Part shown: positions 35,019-48,853 of the stretch, one piece after another
How the letters are laid out: each line of letters opens with the position of its first letter
Numbering within the stretch: the first letter of the stretch is position 1
NCBI RefSeq assembly: GCF_016924665.1
Contig: NZ_JAFFJT010000007.1
Location: 186,001-250,000, forward strand
DNA length: 64,000 nt
Source: Nocardioides sp. SYSU D00038
GTDB lineage: Bacteria > Actinomycetota > Actinomycetes > Propionibacteriales > Nocardioidaceae
Direction: 5' to 3'
Made by a program: the position numbers and the translations under genes
Notes under the pieces: generated by a model
Told to the model about the DNA's origin: nothing
Database searches by the model: none
What the model saw: the letters and a program-made list of their open reading frames with translations, nothing else

Positions 35019-36118
35019 TCAGGGGGCGAGGTCGAACCAGTCGGTGAAGCCGCTGGGGTCGTGGCGGCCGAGGGCGCCGTGCTCGAAGAGCCCCCAGCCC
35101 TCGTCGCCGTCGCAGACGCCGCGGCCGACGTGGTCGATCACGCCGAACATCACCCGGCCGGCGACGTCGGGGGCGGTGACGTCGTAGGTGAGTCGCTCGG
35201 TGAAGCCGGGGCCCTTCCACATCCCGTGGGTCCAGTCGGAGTCGCCGCCGTAGCCGCCGCCGACGTGGATCGGCACCGCCAGCCGCGACTCGACCTCGAG
35301 CTGCACGGGCTTGCCCTCGGGCGTGGTGCAGGTGATGGAGGCGCCGGTCGGCACCCGGGTGCCCGAGGCGTAGTGGATGGTCACCTGCGGCCAACCGAGC
35401 TGCTCGCGCCGGCCGTCGCGCCAGATCCGGGTGCAGTCGTTGAGGGTGCGGAAGCCGCTGGGGTCCTCCTGGATGATCAGGACGATCGCGAACTCCTCGA
35501 ACCGCATGGGGACGTAGAGCCACCACATCCCCTCGAACGGCGGGTCGGCGGGCCGCCCGGCGGGCTCGGCCTCGCCGACCGGGCGGATGCCCCACGAGCG
35601 GTCGCGGGTGCCGACCCAGCGGTCGCGGCCCACGGCGATCTCCTCGCCGTCGACGACCAGCGTCCCCTCCCAGGTGCCGACCTGGGCGAACCGCTGGGCG
35701 TCGAGGGTGACCCGGCTGCCCTGCCGCATCACGTGGGGCTGCTCCTGGAGCACGTCGAAGGAGCCCTCCCACGACAGGTCGCAGGCGATCCCCTCGGTCT
35801 CCTCGAGCACCACCCGCAGACGCTTCAGCGGCTCGGTGACCTCGATCCGGTAGTTGCCGACGCGCTGGTTGAGCCGGTCGCCGTCGATCGCGTCGCCGAG
35901 GTGGACGGCGGTCTGCACGTCGCCGCGGCGCACCAGCACGAAGGCGTCCTTGGTGCCGAGGTTGGGGTAGTAGCCCAGCCCGGTGATGAGGAAGATGTCG
36001 CCGCTGCGGTCGTGGGCGTTGAGGTAGCAGCGGTCGTAGAAGTTCCGGTCGCTGCTGCCGGCCCACTCGACCGGCAGCGGGACCTGGTGGAGCGGGAACT
36101 CGTCGAGCGGACCGACCA

Positions 36119-36119
<1 letters not shown>
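35019..36119 (-). CDS. Unrecognised protein, possibly DUF7064/7065 (CrtC/AttH lipocalin-like)
   Basis: 366 residues, no signal peptide or membrane segment. The protein is rich in aromatic residues and short beta-like stretches (GMWWLYVPMRFEEF, IVLIIQEDPSGFR, RSWGIRP). RSWGIRPVGE and the two-lobed pattern recall the lipocalin-like fold of hydroxyneurosporene-synthase/AttH relatives, which in actinobacterial catabolic clusters are called DUF7064/7065. I am not sure of this. It starts inside the stop of the APH-like kinase gene (TGATG), so the two are translated together; a role on the same substrate is likely. Confidence 0.4.
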
Positions 36120-37985
<1,866 letters not shown>

Positions 37986-37999
<14 letters not shown>

Positions 38000-39614
38000 G
38001 GTCACCAACCAGGTCCCGCCGCTCGTCGGTCACGACACCGCCGACGACGCCGCGCTGCTGGCCGCCGTCGAGCGCGAGGGCGCCGGGTGGGCGCTGCCGG
38101 AGCTGCACGACCTCGGCCGGCTGGCCGGCACCGCCGAGGCCCAGGAGTGGGGCCGGCTGGCCGAGCAGCACCCGCCGGTGCTGCACACCCACGACCGCTA
38201 CGGCCACCGCATCGACGAGGTGGAGTACGCGCCGGCGTACCACTCCCTGATGGCGACCGCGGTCGGCCACGGGCTGCACGCGGCGCCGTGGGCCGAGGAC
38301 CGGCCCGGCGCCCACGTCGCCCGGGCGGCGAAGTTCCTGGCCTGGAACGTCGACGCGGGGCACGGCTGCCCGATCTCGATGACCTACGCCGTGGTGCCGG
38401 CGCTCCGCGCGGCGCCCGACCTCGCGGCGGCGTACGAGCCGCTGCTGACCTCGCGCACCTACGAGCCGGGCCTGCGGGTGCCCACCGGCAAGGCCGGGCT
38501 GGTCGCCGGCATGTCGATGACCGAGAAGCAGGGCGGCTCCGACGTCCGGGCCAACACCACCCGGGCGCTGCCGCAGCCCGACGGCAGCTACCTGCTCACC
38601 GGTCACAAGTGGTTCACCTCGGCGCCGATGTCGGACCTGTTCCTCGCGCTCGCCCAGGCGCCGGGCGGCCTCACCTGCTTCCTGGTGCCGCGGGTGCTGC
38701 CCGACGGCTCGCGCAACGCCATGCACCTCGTGCGTCTCAAGGACAAGCTCGGCAACCGCTCCAACGCCTCCTCCGAGATCGAGTACGACGGCGCGGTGGC
38801 CTGGCCGGTCGGCGAGGAGGGCCGCGGGGTGCGCACGATCGTCGAGATGGTGAACATGACCCGCCTCGACTGCACCCTCGGCACCGCCGCCGGGATGCGC
38901 AGCGCGGTGGTCGCGGCCACCCACCACGCCCGCCACCGCTCGGCGTTCGGCCACCTGCTCGCCGACCAACCACTGATGCGCAACGTGCTGGCCGACCTGG
39001 TCGTGGAGTCGGAGGCCGCCACCACGGTCGCGATGCGGCTCGCCGGCGCCACCGACCGCGCCGCCCGCGGCGACGAGGACGAGGCGTCGTTCCGCAGGCT
39101 GGCGCTGGCGGTGAGCAAGTACTGGGTCTGCAAGCGCGGCCCGGCCGTCGCCGGCGAGGCGATGGAGTGCCTGGGCGGCAACGGCTACGTCGAGGACTCC
39201 GGGATGCCGCGCATCTACCGCGAGCTGCCGCTGCTCTCGATCTGGGAGGGCTCGGGCAACGTCGCCGCCCTCGACGCGCTGCGGGCGATGGGCCGCGAGC
39301 CGGCCTCGGTGGAGCACTTCTTCTCCGAGGTCGAGCTGGCCGCCGGTGCCGACCACCGCCTCGACGACGCGATCGCCACGGTGAAGAAGGAGCTCTCGGA
39401 CCTCGACGAGCTCGAGGTGCGGGCCCGCCGGGTGGTCGAGCAGCTCGCGCTGGTGCTCCAGGGCTCGCTGCTGGTGCGCCACGCGCCGCCCGCGGTCGCC
39501 GACGCGTTCTGCGCCAGCCGTCTGGGGCGCGACTGGGGCGGCGCGTTCGGCACGCTGCCGGCCGGGCTGGAGCTGGGGTCGGTGGTGGAGCGGGCGGTCG
39601 TGGCCGTCGGGTGA
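37986..39614 (+). CDS. Acyl-CoA dehydrogenase, AidB-like
   Basis: This 542-residue flavoprotein is longer than normal acyl-CoA dehydrogenases and has the AidB arrangement: N-terminal TNQVPPLVGHDTADDAALL, then the FAD-contacting MTEKQGGSDVRANTT and GHKWFTSAPMSD, and late YRELPLLSIWEGSGN. E. coli AidB binds DNA and is induced by alkylation, while actinobacterial relatives may simply oxidise branched acyl-CoA; sequence alone does not separate these. It is coupled to the TetR gene by a 14-bp overlap. The KstR-type box in the shared upstream region could also affect it. Confidence 0.83.
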
Positions 39615-39632
39615 CGCCACGGGGTCCGCTGC

Positions 39633-41363
39633 TCAGACGATGTCGGGGACCTTCACCCGGGCTTCGTCGGCCTCCTGGTCGGTGAGCTGGAGCTGGCTCT
39701 GCCGCTCCGCCTCGACCCGTCGGAGGTAGTGGTCGACCTCCTCGGCGGTGCGGGCGTCGTCCCAGCCGAGCTCGGCGGCCATCAGCCGGGCGACCGTCGG
39801 GGCCGCGGCGATGCCTCGGTCGAACGTCTCGATCGAGATCCGGGTGCGGCGGGTGAGCACGTCGTCGAGGTGGCGGGCGGCCTCGTGGGTCACCGCGTGC
39901 ACGACCTCGGCCGCCAGGTAGTCGTCGGCGCCCTCGAGGGGCTCGGCCAGCTCCGGGCGCTCGGCGACCAGGTCGAGCAGGTCGTCGACCAGCCCGCCGT
40001 GGCGGCCCAGCAGGTGGTCGATCCGGGAGACGTGGAGGCCGGAGCGGCGGGCGAGCAGCACCCGCTGGTTGGCGCGGGTCTCCCACCCGTCGGCACCGAG
40101 CAGCGGCACCCGGTCGGTGATCGAGCCGCGCAGCGTGAGGCCGGTGGTGGTGCGCAGGGAGTGGGCGGCGGCGTCGATGGCGTCGCGCCCCATCACCCGG
40201 TAGGTCGTGAGCTTGCCGCCGGCGATCATGACCAGCCCCGGCACGGGGGTGACCACCGTGTGCTCGCGGCTGATCTTCGACGTCGGCTCCGACTCCCCCG
40301 ACAGCAGCGGCCGGAGACCGGCGTAGACGCCCTCCACGTCGTCGTGGTCGAGCGGCTCGCGCAGGATCGCGTTGACGTGGTCGAGCACGTAGTCGATGTC
40401 GGCGCGGCTCGCGGCGGGGTGGGCCTTGTCGAGGTCCCACGGGGTGTCGGTGGTGCCGATGATCCAGTGCCGGCCCCAAGGAATCACGAACAGCACCGAG
40501 GTTTCGGTGCGCACGATGAAGCCGGCCTCGGAGCGGATCCGGTCGCGCGGCACCACGAGGTGGATCCCCTTGCTGGCCTGCACGTGCAGCGCCCCGCGGC
40601 CGCCCACCATCTCCTGGATCTCGTCGGTCCAGACCCCGGCGGCGTTGACCACCACCCGGGCGCGCACCTCGAGGTCGCGGCCGTGCTCGAGGTCGCGGGC
40701 CGTGACGCCGACCACCCGCTCGCCCTCGCGCAGGAAGCCGGTCACCTTCACCCGGGTCGCCACGGAGGCGCCGTGGGCGGCGGCGGTGCGGGCCAGCGTG
40801 AGCACCAGGCGGGCGTCGTCGACCTGGCCGTCCCAGTACTGGATGGCGCCCGCGAGCCGGTCGGTGCGCAGGTCGGGCGCGATCCGGGCGACCTGCCGGC
40901 GGAACAGGTGGCGGTGGCGCGGCACGCCCGTGTCGCCGCCGTGGTTGGCCAGCGCACCGAGCTTGGCCATGCCGTCGTAGAGCACCAGCCCGGCGCCGAC
41001 GTAGGGGCGCTCCCAGCCCGTGCGGGTCAGCGGGTAGAGGAACGGCACCGGTCGCACCAGGTGGGGCGCGAGCCGGGTCAGCAGCAGGCCGCGCTCCTGC
41101 AGCGCTTCGCGCACCAGGGCGAAGTCGAGCATCTCCAGGTAGCGCAGGCCGCCGTGGACGAGCTTGCTGCTGCGGCTGCTGGTGCCGCTGCCGAGGTCGC
41201 GCTGCTCGAGCAGCCCGGTGGACAGCCCGCGGGTCACCGCGTCGAGGGCGGTGCCGGCACCGACGATGCCGCCGCCGACCACGAGGACGTCGAGCTCGGC
41301 CCCGGTCATCGCGGCGAGGGCGGTGTCGCGGGCGGCGGGTCCGAGGGCGCTCGCGCGGGTCAT
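39633..41363 (-). CDS. glpD: Glycerol-3-phosphate dehydrogenase (FAD, aerobic type)
   Basis: This 576-residue membrane-associated enzyme oxidises glycerol-3-phosphate to dihydroxyacetone phosphate and passes electrons to quinone. The FAD motif VVGGGIVGAGTALDAV lies near residue 27, followed by SRSSKLVHGGLRYLE. GTTDTPWD and GGKLTTYRVM are also characteristic. The C-terminal domain of about 130 residues is present. ATG 41363 is chosen; TTGACT six bases upstream may serve as a leaderless -10. It is convergent with the acyl-CoA dehydrogenase, 18 bp apart. Related in layout to mycobacterial GlpD2. Confidence 0.93.
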   Translation of the reverse strand: MTRASALGPAARDTALAAMTGAELDVLVVGGGIVGAGTALDAVTRGLSTGLLEQRDLGSGTSSRSSKLVHGGLRYLEMLDFALVREALQERGLLLTRLAPHLVRPVPFLYPLTRTGWERPYVGAGLVLYDGMAKLGALANHGGDTGVPRHRHLFRRQVARIAPDLRTDRLAGAIQYWDGQVDDARLVLTLARTAAAHGASVATRVKVTGFLREGERVVGVTARDLEHGRDLEVRARVVVNAAGVWTDEIQEMVGGRGALHVQASKGIHLVVPRDRIRSEAGFIVRTETSVLFVIPWGRHWIIGTTDTPWDLDKAHPAASRADIDYVLDHVNAILREPLDHDDVEGVYAGLRPLLSGESEPTSKISREHTVVTPVPGLVMIAGGKLTTYRVMGRDAIDAAAHSLRTTTGLTLRGSITDRVPLLGADGWETRANQRVLLARRSGLHVSRIDHLLGRHGGLVDDLLDLVAERPELAEPLEGADDYLAAEVVHAVTHEAARHLDDVLTRRTRISIETFDRGIAAAPTVARLMAAELGWDDARTAEEVDHYLRRVEAERQSQLQLTDQEADEARVKVPDIV

Positions 41364-41427
41364 GCCACCAGTCAAGCAGCCGACCCCCGGTGGCAACCTC
41401 CCGCCCGTCCCGTGCGTCACTATCTGC

Positions 41428-42615
41428 GTGGCGCTCCCCCGACGTACGGCGACGACCGGGTTGCTGGCGTCGCTGGCCCTCCTCCTCTGCGTGCTCGCCA
41501 CCCCCTGGCCGGGGAGGCCGTCGGAGCCGAGCAGCCCGGTGGCCGCCGCGTCCCCGGCGCGGCCGGCAGGGTCGCCGGCCGCCGACCCCGACCCCACCCC
41601 CGCGCCGTTCGAGCCCCGTACCGTGCGGATCGTGATGGGCGGCGACCTGCTGTGGCACAACACCGTGTGGCAGAGCGCCCAGCGCGACCACGCCACGACC
41701 GGGCGTGGCCGGGGCGGCCACGACTTCGACCCGATGTTCCGCGCCGTGCGGCCGCTGGTGCGCGCCGCCGACGTCGCGCTGTGCCACGAGGAGGTGCCGT
41801 TCGCCGCCCCCGGCCAGGCGCCGCAGAACTTCCCGGTCTTCGCGGCACCCCCGGCCATCGCCCCGTGGATCGCCTCGATGGGCTTCGACGCCTGCACGAC
41901 CGCCTCCAACCACACCCTCGACCAGGGCTACGACGGGCTGGTGCGCACCGCAGACCTGCTCGACCGGCACGGGGTGCGCCACGTCGGCACCTTCCGCAGC
42001 CGGGCCGAGCGGCGGCAGCCGGTCGTGCTCACCACCGACGCCGGGGTGCGGGTCGGGATCGTCGCGGGCACCTACGGCCTGAACGGGTTCCCGCTGCCCG
42101 AGGGCCGGGAGTGGTCGGTCTCGATGGCCGACCCGCGCAACCTGCTCGCGCAGGCCCGGGCGGCGCGGCGGGCGGGGGCGGACGTCGTGGTGGTCCACCT
42201 CCACCACGGCGTCGAGTACAGCCACCAGCCCACCCCCGAGCAGGCCGCGCTGGTCGAGCGGCTGACTCGCTCCCCCGCCGTCGACCTGGTGCTCGGGGAG
42301 CACGCCCACGTCGTGCAGCCGGTCACCAGGGTCAACGGTACCTGGGTCTTCTTCGGCATGGGCAACCTGGTCGGCCAGCAGGAGACGACCCGGCCGGCGA
42401 CCTACGAGGGCATCCTCGCCGACGTCACCCTCGTGGAGCGGCGCGACGGGCGGTTCCGGGTCGGCCGGGCGGCGTACCACCCGATCGGCTGGAACCACGT
42501 GTCCACCGGTCCGATCCGGGTGCGACCGCTGACGCGCACCGAGGCCCGCTCGGTGGTGGCCGCGGTCGAGGGACTGGGCCGGACGCCGGGGCTGCGCGCG
42601 ATCTACGCGCGCTGA
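41428..42615 (+). CDS. CapA-family (PGA_cap) protein, membrane-anchored or secreted
   Basis: 395 residues. After a short basic start, [16 protein letters not shown] forms a signal or anchor helix, followed by a Pro/Ala-rich linker to about residue 68. The metallophosphatase-like CapA domain begins with [13 protein letters not shown] and includes [23 protein letters not shown] and [12 protein letters not shown], which carry the expected Asp, Asn and His metal ligands. CapA proteins act in poly-gamma-glutamate capsule formation, but many homologues have no proven role. GTG 41428 begins just ahead of the anchor. Its last 13 bases overlap convergent rnhA. Confidence 0.8.
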   Translation: MALPRRTATTGLLASLALLLCVLATPWPGRPSEPSSPVAAASPARPAGSPAADPDPTPAPFEPRTVRIVMGGDLLWHNTVWQSAQRDHATTGRGRGGHDFDPMFRAVRPLVRAADVALCHEEVPFAAPGQAPQNFPVFAAPPAIAPWIASMGFDACTTASNHTLDQGYDGLVRTADLLDRHGVRHVGTFRSRAERRQPVVLTTDAGVRVGIVAGTYGLNGFPLPEGREWSVSMADPRNLLAQARAARRAGADVVVVHLHHGVEYSHQPTPEQAALVERLTRSPAVDLVLGEHAHVVQPVTRVNGTWVFFGMGNLVGQQETTRPATYEGILADVTLVERRDGRFRVGRAAYHPIGWNHVSTGPIRVRPLTRTEARSVVAAVEGLGRTPGLRAIYAR

Positions 42616-43076
42616 GCCACGGCCTCCTGCAGGCCCCGGGTGGCCAGCACGTCGGCGCGCTCGTTGTCGACGTTGCCCGCGTGGCCCTTGACCCAGTGCC
42701 AGTGCACGTCGTGGCGTGAGCAGGCCGCGACCAGCTCCTGCCACAGGTCGACGTTCTTGACCGGCTGCTTGGCGGACGTCAGCCAGCCGTTGCGGCTCCA
42801 CCCGAGCACCCACTTCGTGATGCCGTTGCGGACGTAGGTGCTGTCGGTGTGGAGGTGCACGGTCACCGGCCGCTTGAGCGCCTCCAGCGCCCGGATCGGG
42901 GCGGTCAGCTCCATCCGGTTGTTGGTGGTCTCGTCCGCGGTGCCGCCCCACAGCTCGAGCTCGTGGGAGCCCTGCCGCAGCACCGCACCCCAGCCGCCCG
43001 GGCCGGGGTTGGGCACGCAGCCGCCGTCGGTGTGGATGACCACGACCTCGGCGTCGTCGGCACTCGGGGCGGCCAC
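42603..43076 (-). CDS. rnhA: Ribonuclease HI
   Basis: This 157-residue enzyme cuts the RNA strand of RNA-DNA hybrids. The acidic catalytic set is complete: D17 in HTDGGC, E56 in NNRMELTA, D78 in HTDSTYV and the last Asp in NERADVLA near 141. The basic handle region [10 protein letters not shown] is present, as in E. coli RNase HI. It begins at GTG 43076, which shares one base with the guaB3 stop codon, so it is translationally coupled to guaB3. This pairing of a nucleotide-synthesis gene with rnhA may only reflect operon convenience. Confidence 0.95.
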   Translation of the reverse strand: MAAPSADDAEVVVIHTDGGCVPNPGPGGWGAVLRQGSHELELWGGTADETTNNRMELTAPIRALEALKRPVTVHLHTDSTYVRNGITKWVLGWSRNGWLTSAKQPVKNVDLWQELVAACSRHDVHWHWVKGHAGNVDNERADVLATRGLQEAVAQRA

Positions 43077-44182
43077 TACTCGACGACGACCTCGACGCGC
43101 TGGAACTCCTTGAGGTCGGTGTAGCCGGTGGTGGCCATCGACCGCTTGAGCGCCCCGATCAGGTTCATGGTGCCGTCGGCGACCCGCGAGGGACCGAACA
43201 GGATCTCCTCGAGCGTGCCGACCGTCTCGAACTGGACCCGCTGCCCGCGGGGCAGCTCGGCGTGGTGGGCCTCGGTGCCCCAGTGGAAGCCGCGGCCGGG
43301 AGCGTCGCTGGCCCGGGCGAACGGCGAGCCGACCATCACCGCGTCGGCGCCGCAGGCCACCGCCTTGGCGATGTCGCCGGACTTGCCGATCGACCCGTCG
43401 GCGATCACGTGGACGTAGCGGCCGCCGGACTCGTCGAGGTAGTCGCGGCGGGCGGCGGCGACGTCGGCCACCGCGCTCGCCATCGGCACCGCGACGCCGA
43501 GCACGGTGCGGGTGGTGTGGGCGGCGCCGCCCCCGAAGCCGACGAGCACGCCGGCCGCGCCGGTGCGCATCAGGTGGAGCGCGGCCTGGTGGGTCGCGCA
43601 GCCGCCGACGATGACGGGCACGTCGAGCTCGTAGATGAACTCCTTCAGGTTCAGCGGCTCGGCCTGCGACGAGACGTGCTCGGCGCTGACGGTGGTGCCG
43701 CGGATGACGAACATGTCGACCCCGGCGTCGACCACGGCCTTCGCGAACTCCTTGGTGCGCTGGGGCGAGAGCGAGCCGGCGACCGTCACCCCGGCCTCGC
43801 GGACCTCGCGGAGCCGCTCGGTGATCAGCTCGGCCCGCACCGGCTCGCGGTAGATCTCCTGCATCCGCCGGGTGGCGTCGGTGCCCTGGAGCTCGGCGAC
43901 CTCGGCGAGCAGGTCGGTCGGGTCGTCGTAGCGGGTCCAGAGGCCTTCGAGGTTGAGCACGCCCAGCCCGCCGAAGCGACCGAGGGCGATCGCGGTGGCC
44001 GGCGACATCACCGAGTCCATCGGGGCGGCGAGCACCGGCAGCTCGAAGCGGTAGGCGTCGATCTGCCAGGCGGTGCTGACCTCCTCGGGGTCGCGGGTGC
44101 GCCGCGAGGGCACGATCGCCACGTCGTCGAAGGAGTAGGCCCGGCGGGCCCGCTTGGCCTGGCCGATCTGGATCTCGGTCAC
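43076..44182 (-). CDS. guaB3: GuaB3, IMP dehydrogenase-family protein without CBS domains
   Basis: 368 residues in a TIM barrel of the IMPDH/GMPR family, lacking the CBS pair. In GuaB the active-site loop reads GPGSICTTR; here the matching loop is [15 protein letters not shown] (residues 215-229) with His222 where the catalytic Cys would be. Other barrel motifs, [10 protein letters not shown] and [16 protein letters not shown], are retained. Mycobacteria have the same gene next to guaB2. Its activity in actinobacteria is not settled. GTG 44182 follows ggagg; the gap from guaB is 52 bp. Confidence 0.9.
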   Translation of the reverse strand: MTEIQIGQAKRARRAYSFDDVAIVPSRRTRDPEEVSTAWQIDAYRFELPVLAAPMDSVMSPATAIALGRFGGLGVLNLEGLWTRYDDPTDLLAEVAELQGTDATRRMQEIYREPVRAELITERLREVREAGVTVAGSLSPQRTKEFAKAVVDAGVDMFVIRGTTVSAEHVSSQAEPLNLKEFIYELDVPVIVGGCATHQAALHLMRTGAAGVLVGFGGGAAHTTRTVLGVAVPMASAVADVAAARRDYLDESGGRYVHVIADGSIGKSGDIAKAVACGADAVMVGSPFARASDAPGRGFHWGTEAHHAELPRGQRVQFETVGTLEEILFGPSRVADGTMNLIGALKRSMATTGYTDLKEFQRVEVVVE

Positions 44183-44234
44183 GCGGCAGATCCTCCCACC
44201 GGCCGCCCGACCGTGTCGAAACCGCCCACCGTGG

Positions 44235-45749
<1,515 letters not shown>

Positions 45750-45763
45750 GGCGCCGCCACGCA

Positions 45764-46657
45764 CTAGGCGCGGAGCGGCTTGAGGTCGCGCACCGGGACC
45801 CGCACCACCAGGCGGTCGCCGGCCATCCGGATCCGCCCGCGCAGCCCCGCGGCCATCACCATCGGCAGCACCGCCTGGTTGTCCGAGCGGGTGGTGAGCA
45901 GCACCTCCTCGGCCCCGGCCGCGTGGGCCAGCCGGGCCGCGTCGACCAGCAGCCGGGTGCCGATGCCGCGGCGCTGCCAGGCGGGGTCGACCCGCAGCGT
46001 GACCGGCCGCACCAGAGGCTCGTCGGCCGGCGCGAGCACCACGGCCTGGCCCACCACCTCCCCGTCGATGATCGCCACGACGGTGCTCCCGTCGACGGCG
46101 TACGACGTCGTGGCGCCGTCGCCGATCCGGCGGGCCCCCGCCGTGGTCATCGGCGCGTCCGCGTCGCGCCGCAGCACGTCGCTGACCAGGTCGGCGAGGG
46201 CAGCGCCGCGGGCGTGCTCGGTCGCGGTGAACGGCGCCCGGCGGCGCAGCTGCACGAGCACGTCGCCGACGACCAGGTCCATCACGTCCGTCTCCCCGGT
46301 CGCGGCCTCGGGGTCGGCCTCGGCGTCGAGCAGCGCGGCGACCACCTCGGGGAACGACGGCGGCCGGGCCACCACCTGGCGGGCGGCCTGCACGTAGCGG
46401 GTCGGCTGGTCGATGAGCGCCGCCTCGGTGCAGGCGGTGGCCGAGACCAGCCGTCCGCCGGCCGCCGCGACCAGCAGCGCGAGGTCGTCGTCGGTGCAGT
46501 CGTCGGCCGTGCGCACGACGAGCTCGTCGGTCACGGTCTCCAGGCCCGGGAAGATCTGCAGGCTCAGGATGTTCACCCCGGCCGCACCGCAGCCGGCGGC
46601 CAGGCTGGCCAGCGCCCCGGGGCGGTCGGGCAGGGCGGCACGCAGTCTCCAAAGCAT
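45764..46657 (-). CDS. ACT domain - GNAT acetyltransferase fusion protein
   Basis: 297 residues. The N terminus (LWRLRAALPDRPGALASLAA, residues 2-75) is an ACT-type amino-acid-sensing domain. The C-terminal half (about 165-295) is a GNAT fold with the acetyl-CoA loop RVDPAWQRRGIGTRLL. The combination suggests acetylation controlled by an amino acid, as proposed for similar actinobacterial protein acetyltransferases. The target is unknown. ATG 46657 is chosen because the ACT domain starts at once; the upstream bases CAGGCT-CGGCCC resemble the guaA leaderless promoter. It lies 26 bp upstream of guaB, on the same strand. Confidence 0.8.
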   Translation of the reverse strand: MLWRLRAALPDRPGALASLAAGCGAAGVNILSLQIFPGLETVTDELVVRTADDCTDDDLALLVAAAGGRLVSATACTEAALIDQPTRYVQAARQVVARPPSFPEVVAALLDAEADPEAATGETDVMDLVVGDVLVQLRRRAPFTATEHARGAALADLVSDVLRRDADAPMTTAGARRIGDGATTSYAVDGSTVVAIIDGEVVGQAVVLAPADEPLVRPVTLRVDPAWQRRGIGTRLLVDAARLAHAAGAEEVLLTTRSDNQAVLPMVMAAGLRGRIRMAGDRLVVRVPVRDLKPLRA

Positions 46658-46755
46658 GGGCCGAGCCTGCGCCGACCAGGTTGCGCGACCGCTTCGCCGG
46701 TGTTTCGGGGAGGAAACGGCGCGGGTCGGGCGCGCCGGCCTGAGAGGGTGGGCCG

Positions 46756-48237
46756 GTGCCGAGCCGGACCCCCACCCTGCACCCGGTCTGGGTGGCCGCC
46801 GCGCTGGCCGGCCTGGCCCGGCTGCCGGCACTGGCCCGGCCGGTGCGCGCCGACGAGGCGGGGTTCCTGCTGGTGGCGCGGCACTGGGATCCCCGGCCCG
46901 ACAGCCTGTTCGGCCCCTACTTCGTCGACCGGCCGCCGGAGCTGCTCGCGGTGTTCCGCGCGGTCGACGCGCTGGGCGGGGTGACGACGTTGCGGCTGCT
47001 GGGCGCGGTGCTGGCGGTCGTCACCGTGCTGCTGGCCGCGGCCCTCGCCCGGCGGGTCACCGACGCCCCTCGCACCCCGGCGGCGACCGCCGCGGTCACC
47101 GCCGCGTTGGTGTCGACGCCGTTGATCAGCGTGGTCTCGGTCAAGGGCGAGCTGCTCGCCCTGCCGCTGCTGCTCGGCGCGATGGTGCTCGCCCTCGACG
47201 CCGTGCGCCACCGCCGGGCCGCCCTCGCGCTCGCCGCCGGGGTGGTCGCCACGCTCGCGCTGGGCGTCAAGCAGAACCTCGCGGGCGGCCTGGTGCTGGT
47301 CGCCGTGCTGGTGGTCGCGTCGTGGCTGACCGGGCGGCTGCCCCTGCGCGACGCCGTGCGGCTGGGGCTGGCCGCGCTCCTGGGGGCCGTCGCGGTGGTG
47401 GCGGCGACCCTCGGCTGGGCCGCCGCGGCAGGGGTGCACCTGGACACCCTCTGGGACACCGTCTACGGCTTCCGCGCCGAGGCCGCCGGCGTGCTGGCCG
47501 CCTCCGACGCGGGCGGTCCGGGCCGGCGGGCGTTGCTGCTGCTCCTGGTCGCCGTCGTGAGCGGCCTGCTGCCGCTGCTCGCGGTGCTCGCGGCCCGGGC
47601 CCGCGGGCTCTGGGCCGACCACGCACCCGTGGTGGCGGCGACCCTCGCCGTCCTCGTGGTCGACCTGGCCGGCCTGGTGGGCGGTGGCAGCTTCTGGCGG
47701 GACTACCTGCTGCCGCTGGTGCCGGCCGCCGCGCTGGCCACCGCCCTGCTCAGCGGCCGCGACCGGCCCGACCCGGTGGCGGGGTGGCTGGTGCGCGGCA
47801 CCGTGGTCTCGGCGGCGGTGGCGATGCTGGGGTGGGTGGTCTGGAACGTCGCCGGGCTCCAGGAGCTCGACGAGGCCGACACCGGCGCCGCGCTCGCCTC
47901 GGCGGCCGAGCCCGGCGACACACTGGTGGTCTACGGCGGCCGCGCCGACCTCCAGCTCACCAGCGGCCTCGACTCGCCGTACCCCCACCTCTGGAGCCTG
48001 CCGATGCGGGCGCTCGACCCCGACCTCGCCGACCTGCGCTCGCTGCTGGCCGGGCCGGACGCGCCGACCTGGCTGGTGGAGTGGTGGCCGTTCGAGAACT
48101 GGTCGGAGAGCGCGGGGGCCCGGCTGCGCACCGTGGTCGAGGAGCGCTACGTCATGCACGGCACGGGCTGCGACGGGCGGCCGGTGTGGCTGCGGCGCGG
48201 GCTGGCGCGGCCCGACGTGGTGCCGGACTGCCACTGA
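46756..48237 (+). CDS. GT-C-type membrane glycosyltransferase (intact paralogue)
   Basis: 493 residues with ten or more hydrophobic segments. ADEAGFLLVARHWDP followed by YFVDRPPELLAVF corresponds closely to SPDEGGYLMVAAQWGP and YWVDRPPGLIAIF in the broken gene at 5556. The C-terminal luminal part has GLDSPYPHLWSLPMRALDP against GLDSDYPHLWSLPVRVLDP. The acidic residue in the first loop and the fold suggest an ArnT/PMT-like transferase using a polyprenyl-phosphate sugar. The acceptor is unknown. GTG 46756 is preceded by a purine-rich stretch. Confidence 0.75.
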   Translation: MPSRTPTLHPVWVAAALAGLARLPALARPVRADEAGFLLVARHWDPRPDSLFGPYFVDRPPELLAVFRAVDALGGVTTLRLLGAVLAVVTVLLAAALARRVTDAPRTPAATAAVTAALVSTPLISVVSVKGELLALPLLLGAMVLALDAVRHRRAALALAAGVVATLALGVKQNLAGGLVLVAVLVVASWLTGRLPLRDAVRLGLAALLGAVAVVAATLGWAAAAGVHLDTLWDTVYGFRAEAAGVLAASDAGGPGRRALLLLLVAVVSGLLPLLAVLAARARGLWADHAPVVAATLAVLVVDLAGLVGGGSFWRDYLLPLVPAAALATALLSGRDRPDPVAGWLVRGTVVSAAVAMLGWVVWNVAGLQELDEADTGAALASAAEPGDTLVVYGGRADLQLTSGLDSPYPHLWSLPMRALDPDLADLRSLLAGPDAPTWLVEWWPFENWSESAGARLRTVVEERYVMHGTGCDGRPVWLRRGLARPDVVPDCH

Positions 48238-48316
48238 TGCAGATTCCGAGCCGTCGTCGGTGCAACCGAACCGTCGCTCACCTCGTTCGGGTGGGCATGG
48301 CACGGAGCGGGATCGG

Positions 48317-48853
48317 ATGAGCGGGCGTGACGAGACCGCGTTCACGGAGTTCGCCGTGGCGTCGCGGTCGCGGCTGCGGAGCACGGCGTACCTGCTGTGC
48401 GGTGACTGGGACCGCGCCTCCGACCACGTGCAGGAGGCGCTGATCCGGGTCTACGTCAACTGGCCACGGCTGGTGCGCAAGGGCGGCGAGCTCGCCTACG
48501 CGCGGCGCGCCGTGGTCTCGGTGTTCCTGGACGCGGCGCGCAAGCGCTCGAGCCGCGAGCTGCCGGCGGAGCCGGACCCCACCCGGGCATCGGGCGAGGA
48601 CGTCGCAGCCAGCGTGACCGACCGGGCCGCGCTGATGGCGGCGCTGGCCACCCTGCCGGACCGGCAGCGGGCCTGCGTGGTGCTGCGCTACTTCGAGGAC
48701 CTCGACGTGCGCCAGACCGCCGTCGTGCTCGGCTGCAGCGAGGGGACGGTCAAGAGCCAGACCGCGCGGGCGCTCGCCACGCTGCGTGCCACCTTCGAGA
48801 GCCCCGCCCTCGGCGGGCTCACCGTCAACGGAGCAAGGAGCCTCCCGTGGTGA
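48317..48853 (+). CDS. SigE-family RNA polymerase sigma factor (ECF type)
   Basis: 178 residues. Region 2 covers RLRSTAYLLCGDWDRASDHV and following (about 20-85), which binds core enzyme and the -10. Region 4 is LPDRQRACVVLRYFEDLDVR then AVVLGCSEGTVKSQTARAL (about 115-165), which binds the -35. This is the short actinobacterial SigE-family layout without extra C-terminal domains. The stop codon lies within the start of the next gene (7-bp overlap), so that gene is the natural candidate for its regulator. Confidence 0.9.
   Translation: MSGRDETAFTEFAVASRSRLRSTAYLLCGDWDRASDHVQEALIRVYVNWPRLVRKGGELAYARRAVVSVFLDAARKRSSRELPAEPDPTRASGEDVAASVTDRAALMAALATLPDRQRACVVLRYFEDLDVRQTAVVLGCSEGTVKSQTARALATLRATFESPALGGLTVNGARSLPW

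Noticed and set aside
38737..42951. 1404-codon minus-strand frame spanning several genes
   Set aside because: It overlaps AidB-like, glpD, CapA-like and rnhA genes in a non-coding frame and has shadow composition.
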